Notes: generated from the letters alone by a model not told the origin. 64,000 nt of DNA from Paenilisteria portnoyi (GCF_014322795.1 NZ_JAASTT010000003.1:174267-238266); one strand, 5' to 3'. Positions 26,096 through 35,374 are shown, numbered from the stretch's first letter. Numbers and translations are program-made.

Positions 26096-27500
26096 TTAGT
26101 TAGTTTCTTTTTTTATGTCAAAACTCTTATTATATTTAAAGAAGTATCCTTTGCCACTGCCATCTTTTAAGGAGAGGTAGAGAGTATGACTGGTATTTGC
26201 TACGCCTGAAGTTTCATTTACTTTACTACATAAAAGAAGGATGTGATTTTTATCGATTTGAGTATAGCCCTCTATATCATCCCCCTCAGTATCAATTGTC
26301 CAAAGTGTTTGTTCGCTGGAAATATCAATGCAGCTCAACAGAATATTGGATGATAATTCAGTCGAGGCACGGTGCACAACTAAGTACTGATTTGGATTTG
26401 CTAATTGAAAAGGACCAGTTGAATTTGTTTCTCCGTGTATAGCGACCTCCTGATATGTCGAGTAGTTGCGATTTGTTCGTGGATCAATTGAGCTATAGGG
26501 ATCGATTAGAGTAGATTCTTTCTTAGGAAGGAAGCCACCCCCAATGAAAACTTGTTGATTCCATTTTTTTAACTCATTCGGTTTGTCTAGGTTTCCAGTA
26601 TATAAGTATCTGCGGTCTTGTAATGAAGAGTTAGGTAGTTCTTTTGAACCTGCTTTGATGTTCTGAATTTCTGAATCAGAGAGGAACATGTTGTACTTGT
26701 CATTCCGCAGAACTTGGAGGGTGATCCCACGAGCAAAATGGATATCCGATAGATCCTTTTCTGCAAAATATTGGTTGGCTTGGATTGTAGGCTGCTTTTT
26801 GGTTTTTAAGGAAGCTAAATTAAGAGAATAGACTAACCCATCTGTGCAGGTGAATACCACTTCATTAAGTGATGAATCAAATTTGCAAAAATCACTTGAT
26901 GATGAAATTGGAACCGAGTTTGCAGAATCTATTTTATGTTCAATTTTTCCGTTTTTTTGATCAAGCACGAATATTGTTCCACCATAGAAGGCGAAGATTT
27001 GATTATCACTGACAGATAATAGTTTTGCTGTGTCTATAACAGAAGACTTCTTTGGTATAATTTTTTGTGAAAACAGTTTTTTTTCCTGTTTCTGGTTCGA
27101 AAGCTATTATGCTGGAAGTAGATGATCCTGATACGATTCCCCGGACAGAACTATTTGCTGTAAAACGGTTTGTAATCATTGCAGTTACTTGCTTACCATC
27201 TTGTTCATAACTAATTGCCTCGGTTGTGGCAGCCGCACTTCCATCTGTTGATAGACTAACGTCGATGAGTAGAAACAATCCGAGTGGGAAAATTACCAAA
27301 AATAAAGTGGAAAAAGAAAGGATGTTGCCTGTCTTACGTTCCACACGAGAACTTCTTTTAGTCATTTTGATGATAAGTGCTACAAATGAAAGTAATATTA
27401 TAGCATTTACGACTAAAGTGATTGCTAAGAATATGTTGTGCATGAGACTTTCGTTGAACTGTAGTGAGTATTTTATTCTATCTAATAGTGTAGTATCCAT
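26096..27500 (-). pseudogene. Frameshifted membrane protein with large beta-propeller-like exported domain
   Basis: Two frames on the minus strand belong to one gene. The N-terminal frame (27500 to 27006) reads in frame through GGAAAAAAAACTG and then adds an unrelated tail ending CYRHSKTIICQ. If one A of the A8 tract (T8 on plus, 27077-27084) is removed, reading continues as GKKLFSQKIIPKKSSVIDT without a stop, straight into the C-terminal frame, which otherwise opens only at a GTG (26968). The joined protein would be about 467 residues: two N-terminal helices, then a domain with repeated GLVYSLNL/GGTIFVLDQKNGKIE strands resembling PQQ-type propellers. The break may be mutation, phase variation or slippage. 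Confidence 0.7.
27006..27500 (-). CDS. N-terminal half of the frameshifted membrane protein
   Basis: This is the part translated without slippage, 164 residues. A strong RBS (GGAGGGG) precedes ATG 27500 on the minus strand, so translation is expected. Hydrophobic helices lie at about residues 22-45 and 60-80, with a basic loop (KMTKRSSRVERKTG) between them. An exported Ser/Thr-rich stretch follows (STDGSAAATTE). The final 24 residues are out-of-frame sequence relative to the presumed ancestor. It is the third gene after the HTH/TPR regulator on the same strand, so it probably belongs to that operon. Confidence 0.6.
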   Translation of the reverse strand: MDTTLLDRIKYSLQFNESLMHNIFLAITLVVNAIILLSFVALIIKMTKRSSRVERKTGNILSFSTLFLVIFPLGLFLLIDVSLSTDGSAAATTEAISYEQDGKQVTAMITNRFTANSSVRGIVSGSSTSSIIAFEPETGKKTVFTKNYTKEVFCYRHSKTIICQ

Positions 27501-27581
27501 TGTGCCCCTCCAACTAGTCTGAGTATATATTCGTAACTCCTGTGCATTTAATTATCTATGCTCATGATTCAATCTGTATGT

Positions 27582-28387
27582 TTATACTCCTTGAAAGGCA
27601 GCTTGAAGAGTATTGCTATCCACCCCTGTTTTAATGACCAACTTTTCGGGATGCTGTGGCAAATAAATGACGGAAATCACACGACCTGGTTGCAACTGAT
27701 CTATGGAAGCTCGTGGAACTGTCTTAACCACAGTAACGGAAATGATACTTTGATTTACTTGCGTTAGTTCAAGGTCTAATTCTAGCTCTACGCGTTCTGC
27801 TGTCAGCGAATTTTTAGGGCGCATCGCTTTTACTGTGGCATAACTTTCCACCCCGTTTTTACTGATTTCCAAGGATTCTTCACTTATCACCCCATTTTTT
27901 ACAGCCATAATATTAAGTAGCGACTGCATTTCTTCTCCTGAAAGTTGTGGGTCACCTGTTCTGGGTAAACCAACTTTTTTATCTGCTCCAACAAGAACGG
28001 GTATAGTTGCATTCTCCTGAACAATTGCCAATTGTGTTAAGGGAACTATCGATGTAACAATAGCTTCAAATTGTTCGCCATTTTTTTCGGTTACTTGCAT
28101 TTTTAATTCCAGTTCGGGTTGTTCATTTACATATGTTCCAGTTTGTCTAACTGATTTAACTAGGCCGAGTGCAGGAGTACCGTTTTTTATTCGCCCACCA
28201 AATAGTGTAGAGAAGACCGGCACAATGCTACTAAGAATTAAAACCGTAATACCGCCGTAGATTCCAATCTTGAAAATAGGAGACTGCATAATATCAATCT
28301 TATCTGAACCTAAGAATATATATGCCATTGTCCCAAAAATCATTATAAATCCAATTGTGCTACCAATACGTCCTATTCTTTTCATTT
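27582..28387 (-). CDS. Hypothetical membrane protein with two N-terminal helices
   Basis: A protein of about 268 residues that I do not recognise. Two hydrophobic helices (about residues 8-28 and 38-58) are followed by a soluble region in two similar halves. Each half has an alternating polar/apolar strand pattern: ALGLVKSVRQTG..ELELKMQV and ESYATVKAMRPKN..ELELDLEL. This resembles the duplicated layout of DUF3592-like or SHOCT-associated membrane proteins. GAGGAG (28395-28400) supports ATG 28387. It lies immediately after the regulator gene, whose stop overlaps the RBS, so the two are coupled. The propeller-protein gene follows 81 bp downstream. Confidence 0.65.
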
Positions 28388-28396
28388 TCATTCTCC

Positions 28397-29674
28397 TCAA
28401 TTCTTTTTTAATAGTATTGTCATTTTTTTATACATGTCTGAAGATTTTTTATATTGTCGTGATTGTTCTGCGCAAGTTGCGAGCGTCTCATAAACTACCA
28501 ACAACCGATTAGGAAAATCATTTTGTTCAAGGAAGCACAAACAATCTTTCGCAAGTGCTTCGGCCTCTTTGAAGTTCCCCTTATGAAGTGCCAACTGGCT
28601 TTGATAAAATTTTACCGCATAAACCTGATCGGGAGTTTTATTTGTTTTTTGCAAGCTCTCAAGTGTATTTTCTAATTGTGTAAATGCACCACTAGCCAAT
28701 GCAATATCAGCTTTATGTAATGCAATAAGCGTCCAGAAAGTTGGATCTATATTTTCTTGTTGCTGAAGATACTTTTTGAAACGATCAACCTCGAATGTAG
28801 CGTCTGCCAATTGATTCATGGTAATCAACATTAAAATCCGATTATTAAAAATCATGCATAGGTAAGTGCCAGCTGAATCATCCATATAAACTAAATATTC
28901 CTCTGCTTTTGCCAAATTCACAAGTGCCTCTTCATAAAGTTTCAAATAAAAGCAATAGGCACTTTCTGCAATATATAGACTTGACAGATGGTGAAGCAGA
29001 TGTTCTTTTTGAACACGGTGAAGTGAGTCTTCGAAGCTATGTTTTGCTTTATCATACAGTTTTAGAGACACGAAAATTTCCATTTCTATTTTTTTAATAG
29101 TAACCCAAGCTTCCGTATCTTCATCAAGCATATGAAGTAGCAATTCAATATACTTACTACTCATTTCAAATTGTGACACTGATCGATAAAATTGCAACTT
29201 GTAATAATAGAAAGCCTTTCTTAATGGTATAGGTAGTTTCAAAATTGATAAATCATCAAAATTTTCTACATAAAAATTTAAATATGTTGTATGTAGTGTT
29301 TGATAACTCACCTTCATATTCATAGTTTGATAATAACAAGCTTTCATCAATGCAGCTGAAAGTTCGATCACAAGCGCATTATTTTTCTCAGGCAATGAAA
29401 CAATGTATGCATCGTCAACTTGCTGGAATAACATAAAACGACGAACGATTGCTTCAGTTTCTTGAATAATTTCTTTAGATACATCTTCCGTATGCATTAG
29501 ATAGTCTGTTGCAACTCCCAAACGCTCTCCAAACTGCTCGGCTAAATCCTCTGCTAGCAAGTAACGCCCGGCAAGAATATTTGATAAGTGAGGTAGTGTT
29601 ATCAAGCCATTGACAAGATTTTTTCTGGTTATTCCTTGAACTTCTATTAAAAAATTAATTCGTTCTTTTAGCAA
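28397..29674 (-). CDS. HTH/TPR transcriptional regulator (Rgg/PlcR-like, RRNPP type)
   Basis: A protein of about 425 residues. The N-terminus is an Xre-like HTH (LKERINFLIEVQGITRKNLVNGLITLPHLSNILAG is the region; about residues 1-45). The rest is helical TPR repeats, for example HHLSSLYIAESAYCFYLKLYEEA and KFYQSQLALHKGNFKEAEAL. This architecture is that of RRNPP regulators, which bind short secreted peptides, though the HTH is diverged. I choose TTG 29674 because GGGAGGAG stands just upstream; ATG 29698 has no RBS. It heads an AT-rich operon with two membrane-protein genes. No convincing signalling-peptide gene was found nearby. Confidence 0.72.
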   Translation of the reverse strand: MLKERINFLIEVQGITRKNLVNGLITLPHLSNILAGRYLLAEDLAEQFGERLGVATDYLMHTEDVSKEIIQETEAIVRRFMLFQQVDDAYIVSLPEKNNALVIELSAALMKACYYQTMNMKVSYQTLHTTYLNFYVENFDDLSILKLPIPLRKAFYYYKLQFYRSVSQFEMSSKYIELLLHMLDEDTEAWVTIKKIEMEIFVSLKLYDKAKHSFEDSLHRVQKEHLLHHLSSLYIAESAYCFYLKLYEEALVNLAKAEEYLVYMDDSAGTYLCMIFNNRILMLITMNQLADATFEVDRFKKYLQQQENIDPTFWTLIALHKADIALASGAFTQLENTLESLQKTNKTPDQVYAVKFYQSQLALHKGNFKEAEALAKDCLCFLEQNDFPNRLLVVYETLATCAEQSRQYKKSSDMYKKMTILLKKN

Positions 29675-29889
29675 ATTTCTCCTCCCTTCGATTACCATAA
29701 CAATAGTTTACCATATTTATTACAATTAATTAACCCTTTTTTTACATGCAAAATGACTGGGTGATAGGATTCGTTAAGCTCTAAAAATGGGGGTTAATTT
29801 TGCTATCTCGTTTATTTTCAGCAAAATTTTTCATATAATCATTCATTCTTTCGGATCAAAGTTTCTATTTGATTATTTGTTAGTAAACA

Positions 29890-29934
29890 AAATACACATC
29901 GGAAATCTAAAAGAAGATTTTTGATGTGTATTTA
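29890..29934 (-). terminator. Terminator of the GH4 gene
   Basis: AAATACACATC (29890-29900) and GATGTGTATTT (29923-29933) pair, with an inner AATCT...AGATT helix. On the minus strand the stem is followed by TTTTGTTT. Confidence 0.78.
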
Positions 29935-29975
29935 TTAGACTAAGAAATCCTTTTATCTCAGATTCCAGAATCGAC

Positions 29976-31301
29976 TTATTTATTAATGAAGAACAATGGT
30001 AAATGTTCTTTGTGCGCCTCAAGTAACTCATCAAGTAAAACACGAGCATCCGTATCGCTTGGTACAAGAGGATTCACAGTTAAAGCTAACAAGGCTTTAT
30101 CGTAATCACCAGTTACCGCTGCATCGACAGTCAAACGCTCTACCGTCTTGATTTGTTGAATAATCCCGTTAATTGCCACAGGAAGGTGACCGCTTGCAAG
30201 AGGAATTGGACCTTGACGCGTAATCACGCAGTTCGTTTCAATCGCAGACTCAGGATCGATATCCAAAATAGCGCCATTGTTGCGCGTATTCACGATTTGA
30301 ATATCCCGTTTATCATTGTAAATCGAGTTAATCAAGTTACACGCCGCTTCACTATAATAAGCACCACCGCGTTGTTCTAATTGTTTCGGTTTCTCCGCTA
30401 AATCCACATCTTTGTACAACTCGAAAAGTTCTGCTTCCACACGTTTCACGACTTCGGCACGTGTCCCATGTTTTTCATACGCGGCTTGTTGATCTTCCAG
30501 CTGCGTACGCGTTTGCCAGTAGTAGCGCAAATAATCGATAGGAATCATGTTTAAAGTACGCAAGAATGTAGCATCCCAGCCAGTCGCATTGATATTTTTC
30601 AGCGTCGATCCAGATTCGCCTTCCGTCATTTTAGTTACAACTTCAGCCGTTACATCTTCACCATCTTTATAAACCGTTTTCGCGAAAACCATGTGATTCA
30701 AGCCGACAAATTCAACATAAATCTCTGTGTGGTCCACGCCTAGAATATCCGCAATGTTTTTCTCAATGCCGATTGGGCCATTACATAAACCAACAACGCG
30801 ATTGATATTACTGTAGCGCAACACGGCTTCGGTCACCATTCCCGCAGGATTCGCAAAGTTAATCAACCATGCATTCGGGCAAAGACGCTCCATATCCTTA
30901 CAAATATCAAGAATAACAGGAACCGTCCGGAACGCTTTAAACATCCCGCCAGGACCATTTGTTTCTTGCCCAACTACGCCATGAGAGTTCGGAATACGCT
31001 CATCTTTCACACGCGCATCCAATTGCCCCACACGTAATTGTGTCGTTACGAAATCAGCATCTTTCAATGCTTCCTCGCGGTCCATTGTCAAATGAATTTC
31101 CATATCCACGCCGGCTTTTTCAACCATCCGTTTTGCTAAATTACCAACGATTTCGAGTTTTTCCTTACCAGCCGGCACATCCACAAGCCATAGTTCACGC
31201 ACTGGAAGTTCCTTTTGACGTTTGATAAAACCTTCAATTAATTCGGGAGTATAACTTGATCCACCGCCGATTGTCGCGATTTTAATACCTTTAGACATCA
31301 T
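29976..31301 (-). CDS. GH4 family 6-phospho-glycosidase, CNGP type, paralog 2
   Basis: An enzyme of about 441 residues, very similar to the one at 21914-23230. It has the NAD motif ATIGGGSSYTPEL, metal-binding Cys173 (GLCNGPIG) and His203 (GLNHM), and the same CNGP variation. GGAGG on the minus strand supports ATG 31301 rather than the TTG at 31313. It is transcribed alone, without an EIIC, and is divergent from an RpiR regulator at 31513. The RpiR/GH4 pairing of 19.5-23.2 kb is thus repeated, which suggests duplication of a module and then loss or separation of the transporter. Confidence 0.88.
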   Translation of the reverse strand: MMSKGIKIATIGGGSSYTPELIEGFIKRQKELPVRELWLVDVPAGKEKLEIVGNLAKRMVEKAGVDMEIHLTMDREEALKDADFVTTQLRVGQLDARVKDERIPNSHGVVGQETNGPGGMFKAFRTVPVILDICKDMERLCPNAWLINFANPAGMVTEAVLRYSNINRVVGLCNGPIGIEKNIADILGVDHTEIYVEFVGLNHMVFAKTVYKDGEDVTAEVVTKMTEGESGSTLKNINATGWDATFLRTLNMIPIDYLRYYWQTRTQLEDQQAAYEKHGTRAEVVKRVEAELFELYKDVDLAEKPKQLEQRGGAYYSEAACNLINSIYNDKRDIQIVNTRNNGAILDIDPESAIETNCVITRQGPIPLASGHLPVAINGIIQQIKTVERLTVDAAVTGDYDKALLALTVNPLVPSDTDARVLLDELLEAHKEHLPLFFINK

Positions 31302-31452
31302 TTTTTCCTCCAATATATTTTAGATTTGATTATGTTTTGTATAACGCTTTCTTCTCCCAATAGTATAGGCTGAAACGGAAAAAATAGCTATTATTTCGCG
31401 GGTATTTGTTAAGGATTTTTGAAGTTGGAAATTGTTCCTTTTATGTAACGCC

Positions 31453-31482
31453 TTGTCACATTAGCGAACATCGTGCTAAAAT
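31453..31482 (+). promoter_or_regulatory. Promoter of the second RpiR gene
   Basis: TTGTCA (31453-31458), an 18-bp spacer and TAAAAT (31477-31482) lie 30 bp before the ATG. The 211-bp divergent region has no other clear hexamers, and no obvious RpiR operator could be picked out. Confidence 0.5.
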
Positions 31483-31512
31483 GGTCATATAATGAAGATC
31501 GGGGGCATGAAA

Positions 31513-32265
31513 ATGCTTTTTTTAGATAAAACGATTGAACTGAATGATACGGAAATGGATATTTATAATTACATCGCGACTAATTTGGATACCGTCACGT
31601 ACATGCGTATCCGCGATTTGGCAGACGCCACGCATGTTAGCACCACAACCATTTTGCGTTTTTGTCGTAAGTTTGAGTGTAGCGGTTTTTCCGAGTTTCG
31701 GGTGAAGTTGCAGATGTATGCACAGGAACGGACGAAAATCAACGTGGATATGTCCGACGAAACAACGTATATCGACTTCCTGAAACGGACGGCACAACCT
31801 GAATTTAAAGCGAATATTGCAGCGTCAGCGAAAATTTTGCGTGATGCAGAATTAGTCTTGTTCGTTGGCATTGGCTCATCAGGAATTATCGCGGAATATG
31901 GCGCACTCTATTTCTCCTCGTTGTTCACACTGGCGCTCCACATTGAAGATCCACTAAATCACCCATTTTACCACCTATCCAGCAAACTATCCGATAAAAT
32001 ATGTATGATCGCGATTTCCGTTTCAGGCGAAAATGAGGACATTATTAAGTACATCCACCAACTCAAAATGCAAAAATGCAAAATTGTCACGATCACAAAT
32101 AGCGCGAAGTCAACGATGGCGAAATTATCTGACGCGAATATTGCCTACTATATAAACAAAGAGATGTATCAAGAAGCGGACATTACCTCCCAGCTCCCAG
32201 CCATTTATACCGTGGAATGCATCGCGCGAGAAATCCGAACACAACTTGATCGCGAAGGTAAATAA
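31513..32265 (+). CDS. RpiR family transcriptional regulator (beta-glucoside paralog 2)
   Basis: A 250-residue protein with HTH_6 (MRIRDLADATHVSTTTILRFCRKF) and SIS (LVLFVGIGSSGIIAEYGALY) domains. It is alignable without gaps to the RpiR protein at 19540-20292, from MLFLDKT to IAREIR. This alignment and the GGGGG RBS support ATG 31513; ATGs at 31492 and 31507 are in frame. It is divergent from the GH4 gene at 29976-31301, which it probably controls by sensing a phosphorylated sugar. Cross-talk with its paralog is likely because the recognition helices are almost identical. Confidence 0.87.
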   Translation: MLFLDKTIELNDTEMDIYNYIATNLDTVTYMRIRDLADATHVSTTTILRFCRKFECSGFSEFRVKLQMYAQERTKINVDMSDETTYIDFLKRTAQPEFKANIAASAKILRDAELVLFVGIGSSGIIAEYGALYFSSLFTLALHIEDPLNHPFYHLSSKLSDKICMIAISVSGENEDIIKYIHQLKMQKCKIVTITNSAKSTMAKLSDANIAYYINKEMYQEADITSQLPAIYTVECIAREIRTQLDREGK

Positions 32266-32296
32266 GGGAAACCCCCGAGAGATTCCTGGAGGTAAC

Positions 32297-32308
32297 TATG
32301 ATATCATA
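32297..32308. promoter_or_regulatory. Palindromic operator candidate upstream of hmp
   Basis: TATGATATCATA is a perfect 12-bp palindrome 34 bp before the hmp start. It lies where a repressor site would be expected. It does not match the NsrR or Fur consensus as I know them, so the factor is unknown. Confidence 0.4.
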
Positions 32309-32342
32309 AAGGTTGTATACCATTTTTTAGGGGGAATTAGGA

Positions 32343-33479
32343 ATGACGATGATAACAGAAGAACAAAAGCAAATAGTCAAATCCACAGCACCAATTTTAA
32401 AAGAACACGGCAAAGAAATTACGTCGATTTTTTATAAAAAAATGTTCGAGGCCCATCCTGAATTACTTAATTACTTCAACCTTACTAACCAAGAAATTGG
32501 AACACAGCCACTTGCTTTGGCGAATACAGTTTACTTAGCAGCAGAGAATATTGAGCAGTTAGAAGTACTGTTGCCACAAGTCAAAACGATTGCGCATAAA
32601 CACCGTAGCTTGACGATTAAAGCAGAACATTACCCGATTGTCGGCGAATACTTATTAAAAGGCATCGCGGAATACTTAGGTGACGCCGCGACACCAGAAA
32701 TATTGGATGCTTGGGGCGCAGCGTACGGCATTATCGCGGACATTTTCATCGAGGTAGAGCAGGAAATGTACGATGCACTAGGTGACGCACGAAATCAAGA
32801 TTTTATCGAATTCAAAATTACAGAAAAGCGCCATATTGCACCGAATATCTTCACATTAAATCTAGCCCGAAATGATGGTGGAGAGTTAGTAGATTTCACG
32901 CCAGGCCAATATTTATCGTTACGTGTGAAGCTGAACGAGCTGTTTCACAATCGCCAATACAGTTTGACGAAAGCATTTGATGGAAAAACCTATCAAGTCG
33001 CGATAAAACAGGAAAATGAGAAAGATCCAGCAGGTGTTGTTTCCAATCATATTTATGAGAATTATCAAGTTGGCGATACGATTCTTGCGACGCTTCCAGC
33101 AGGTGATTTCGAATTAGACAAAGCAGCAAGTCAGCACGTATTTATTGCAGGTGGTATTGGTATCACACCGATTGCGGCAATGATTGACAGCATGGAAACA
33201 GCCAATCAAGCACAACTGATACATTGCGTCAGATCTGAAGAATACGCTGTGTTCGCCGAAGCATTCCAAACAAAACTAGGCGCACGATATCATCTTTTTG
33301 CAGGTGAAAACATAAGCCAAGCCGACTTGTCGGAGCTTGTAGAACAAGGCGCGGCCATTTATCTATGCGGGCCAGTTCCATTCATGAGAGAGATTGAAGC
33401 GATCTTATTAGCGCAGGGACATGCCCAATCGGATATTCACTTTGAAGCATTCCAGCCAGCATTGAGTTTAATTAAATAA
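32343..33479 (+). CDS. hmp: Flavohemoprotein (nitric oxide dioxygenase)
   Basis: Hmp oxidises nitric oxide to nitrate using O2 and NAD(P)H, protecting against nitrosative stress. The 378 residues are near the usual 395-405. Order of domains: globin (residues 1-140, with the heme-ligand region TIAHKHRSLTI), FAD-binding (about 150-255, with NRQYSLT) and NAD-binding (about 260-378, AGGIGITPIAAM, LCGPVPFM, ending FEAFQP). All key motifs are intact. RBS GGGGGAATTAGGA is loose; ATG 32349 is an alternative start. It is a single-gene unit with its own terminator. A 12-bp palindrome upstream may be its operator. Confidence 0.92.
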   Translation: MTMITEEQKQIVKSTAPILKEHGKEITSIFYKKMFEAHPELLNYFNLTNQEIGTQPLALANTVYLAAENIEQLEVLLPQVKTIAHKHRSLTIKAEHYPIVGEYLLKGIAEYLGDAATPEILDAWGAAYGIIADIFIEVEQEMYDALGDARNQDFIEFKITEKRHIAPNIFTLNLARNDGGELVDFTPGQYLSLRVKLNELFHNRQYSLTKAFDGKTYQVAIKQENEKDPAGVVSNHIYENYQVGDTILATLPAGDFELDKAASQHVFIAGGIGITPIAAMIDSMETANQAQLIHCVRSEEYAVFAEAFQTKLGARYHLFAGENISQADLSELVEQGAAIYLCGPVPFMREIEAILLAQGHAQSDIHFEAFQPALSLIK

Positions 33480-33483
33480 ACGT

Positions 33484-33524
33484 ATAGCACAGAGCCGCCA
33501 CCACACGCGCTTTGTGCTATTTTA
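33484..33524 (+). terminator. Terminator after hmp
   Basis: ATAGCACAGAGC (33484-33495) pairs with GCTTTGTGCTAT (33509-33520), with one G-U pair, followed by TTTT. Confidence 0.78.
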
Positions 33525-33642
33525 GTCTTAATACAAGAAAACATAATACATAGTTAAAATTTTATTTTCTAAAAATTAATGAAATTTAGAATGATAAGAA
33601 GTATAATAGAACCTATCAACGAAAAAAAGGAGCTGGATCAAT

Positions 33643-33912
33643 TTGAAAGCAATTTTAACGGTTATTGGAAAAGACAATGTTGGTATTATCGCAGGCGTCA
33701 GTAATGAGCTTAGTCAACTAGAAATCAATATTTTGGATGTGTCACAAACAATTATGGACGGTTACTTCACGATGATGATGATGCTGGATATTAGCACGAC
33801 AACGAAAGCTTTTGATGAAGTAAAAGAACAACTGGCGAAAAAAGGAACGGATCTGCAAGTCAAAGTTAGCATTCAACGGGAAGAAATTTTTAACTCGATG
33901 CATAAATTATAA
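33643..33912 (+). CDS. ACT domain protein (UPF0237)
   Basis: An 89-residue stand-alone ACT domain: start MKAILTVIGKDNVGIIAGVSNEL, then the second strand ILDVSQTIMDGYFTMMMMLDI. ACT domains bind amino acids or similar ligands and regulate partner proteins. It begins at TTG 33643 with AAAGGAG as RBS. It lies 12 bp before the UPF0210 gene, an association kept in many bacteria, so the two products are likely partners. TATAAT at 33602-33607 is the probable -10. The ligand is unknown. Confidence 0.87.
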   Translation: MKAILTVIGKDNVGIIAGVSNELSQLEINILDVSQTIMDGYFTMMMMLDISTTTKAFDEVKEQLAKKGTDLQVKVSIQREEIFNSMHKL

Positions 33913-33924
33913 GGAGGGACGGAT

Positions 33925-35280
33925 ATGGAGACGAAACAAATCCTAGAAACCATTCGCATGATTGAAGAAGAAAAGTTGGATATTAGAACGATCACAATGG
34001 GTATTTCATTACTTGATTGCATCGATAGTAACGGCGAGAAGGCACGCGCAAAAATATACAAAAAAATTACTACATATGCAGGAAAGCTAGTCGAAACAGG
34101 CGAACAGATTGAGTCTGAATTCGGGATACCGATCATAAATAAACGGATATCTGTGACGCCAATCGCGATTATTGCTGGCGCTTCTGCGGACAAAGATTAT
34201 GTTGCTTTTGCCAAAATACTAGATGATGCGGCGAAAAAAGTCGGTGTCAATTTTATCGGTGGATTCTCGGCTTTGGTGGAAAAAGGATACACAAAAGGCG
34301 ATGCGATTTTGATTGCGTCGATACCTGAGGCGCTTGCACAGACAGAACGTGTTTGCTCCTCGGTGAATATCGGGTCCACACGAACAGGAATTAATATGGA
34401 CGCTGTTCGAGATATGGGAGAAGTCATCAAGAAAACCGCCGAATTGACAGTCGATACACAAGGACTTGGTTGTGCAAAACTAGTCGTATTCGCGAATGCT
34501 GTAGAAGATAACCCATTCATGGCAGGCGCTTTTCACGGAGTTGGCGAGGCTGATTGCGTCATCAATGTCGGTGTCAGTGGACCAGGAGTTGTGAAGCGAG
34601 CCATCGAGAAAGTAAAGGGCGAAAGTTTTGACAAAGTTGCTGAAATGGTGAAACAAACCGCTTTCAAAATTACGCGAATGGGCGAACTCGTTGGGCAAGA
34701 AGCATCGAAACGCCTAGGGGTTCCATTTGGCATTGTTGATTTATCGCTTGCGCCAACACCAGCCGTTGGAGATTCCGTCGCACATGTCCTAGAAGAAATG
34801 GGACTCGAGACAGTCGGAACACATGGAACAACTGCTGCACTTGCGCTATTAAATGATGCTGTAAAAAAAGGTGGCGTTATGGCGTGCGGACACGTCGGAG
34901 GTTTGAGCGGTGCGTTTATACCAGTTTCAGAAGATATTGGCATGATTGAAGCGGTCAATAACGGCTCACTAAACCTAGAAAAACTAGAAGCGATGACAGC
35001 CATATGTTCCGTGGGCCTTGATATGATCGCAATCCCAGGCGACACGCCAGCGACAACTATCGCAGCGATGATTGCCGATGAAGCAGCAATTGGGGTCATC
35101 AATAATAAAACGACAGCCGTTCGAATCATTCCTGCAGAAGGAACAAAAGTTGGTGATATAGTGGAATTCGGTGGGTTACTTGGAACAGCTCCGGTTATGA
35201 AAGTAAATAAAAAATCATCAGCTGAATTCATCGCACGTGGTGGAAGGATTCCTGCCCCGATTCACTCCTTCAAAAATTAA
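33925..35280 (+). CDS. UPF0210 (PFL/DUF711) family protein
   Basis: A 451-residue cytoplasmic protein of the DUF711/UPF0210 family. It has the characteristic glycine-rich segments [28 protein letters not shown] and [13 protein letters not shown], and a C-terminal [12 protein letters not shown]. The fold is glycyl-radical-like in some annotations (PFL-like), but I see no glycyl-radical loop. Enzymatic activity is not established. AAGGAGGG precedes ATG 33925. It is coupled with the ACT protein gene. No terminator follows; the 3' side runs into a family A repeat. Confidence 0.87.
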   Translation: METKQILETIRMIEEEKLDIRTITMGISLLDCIDSNGEKARAKIYKKITTYAGKLVETGEQIESEFGIPIINKRISVTPIAIIAGASADKDYVAFAKILDDAAKKVGVNFIGGFSALVEKGYTKGDAILIASIPEALAQTERVCSSVNIGSTRTGINMDAVRDMGEVIKKTAELTVDTQGLGCAKLVVFANAVEDNPFMAGAFHGVGEADCVINVGVSGPGVVKRAIEKVKGESFDKVAEMVKQTAFKITRMGELVGQEASKRLGVPFGIVDLSLAPTPAVGDSVAHVLEEMGLETVGTHGTTAALALLNDAVKKGGVMACGHVGGLSGAFIPVSEDIGMIEAVNNGSLNLEKLEAMTAICSVGLDMIAIPGDTPATTIAAMIADEAAIGVINNKTTAVRIIPAEGTKVGDIVEFGGLLGTAPVMKVNKKSSAEFIARGGRIPAPIHSFKN

Positions 35281-35311
35281 GTGTTTCGAGCGAAGCGAGG
35301 AAGGCTCATTG

Positions 35312-35374
35312 TTTGCGTTGTTCGAAATGAACTGAGTTACAAAACCAATATGCAGCTGAATATAGTGAATCTGC
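35312..35374 (+). repeat. Structured intergenic repeat, family A, copy 4 (stem 1 decayed)
   Basis: The fixed parts are present: the loop TTCGAAATGAACTGAGTT, then CCAATATGCAG and GTGAATCTGC. Stem 1 (TTTGCGTTGT with ACAAAACCAA) keeps about 7 of 10 pairs. Stem 2 (GCAG 35352-35355, CTGC 35371-35374) is intact. Confidence 0.65.

Noticed and set aside
29787..29924. 45-codon plus-strand frame as a signalling peptide for the HTH/TPR regulator
   Set aside because: No RBS precedes ATG 29787, and the frame runs into the terminator of the GH4 gene. The hydrophobic N-terminus may be chance in AT-rich DNA.
34533..35231. 232-codon minus-strand frame opposite the UPF0210 gene
   Set aside because: The composition is Ser/Ala/Pro-rich with no domain. 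It is an antisense shadow of a well-conserved gene.
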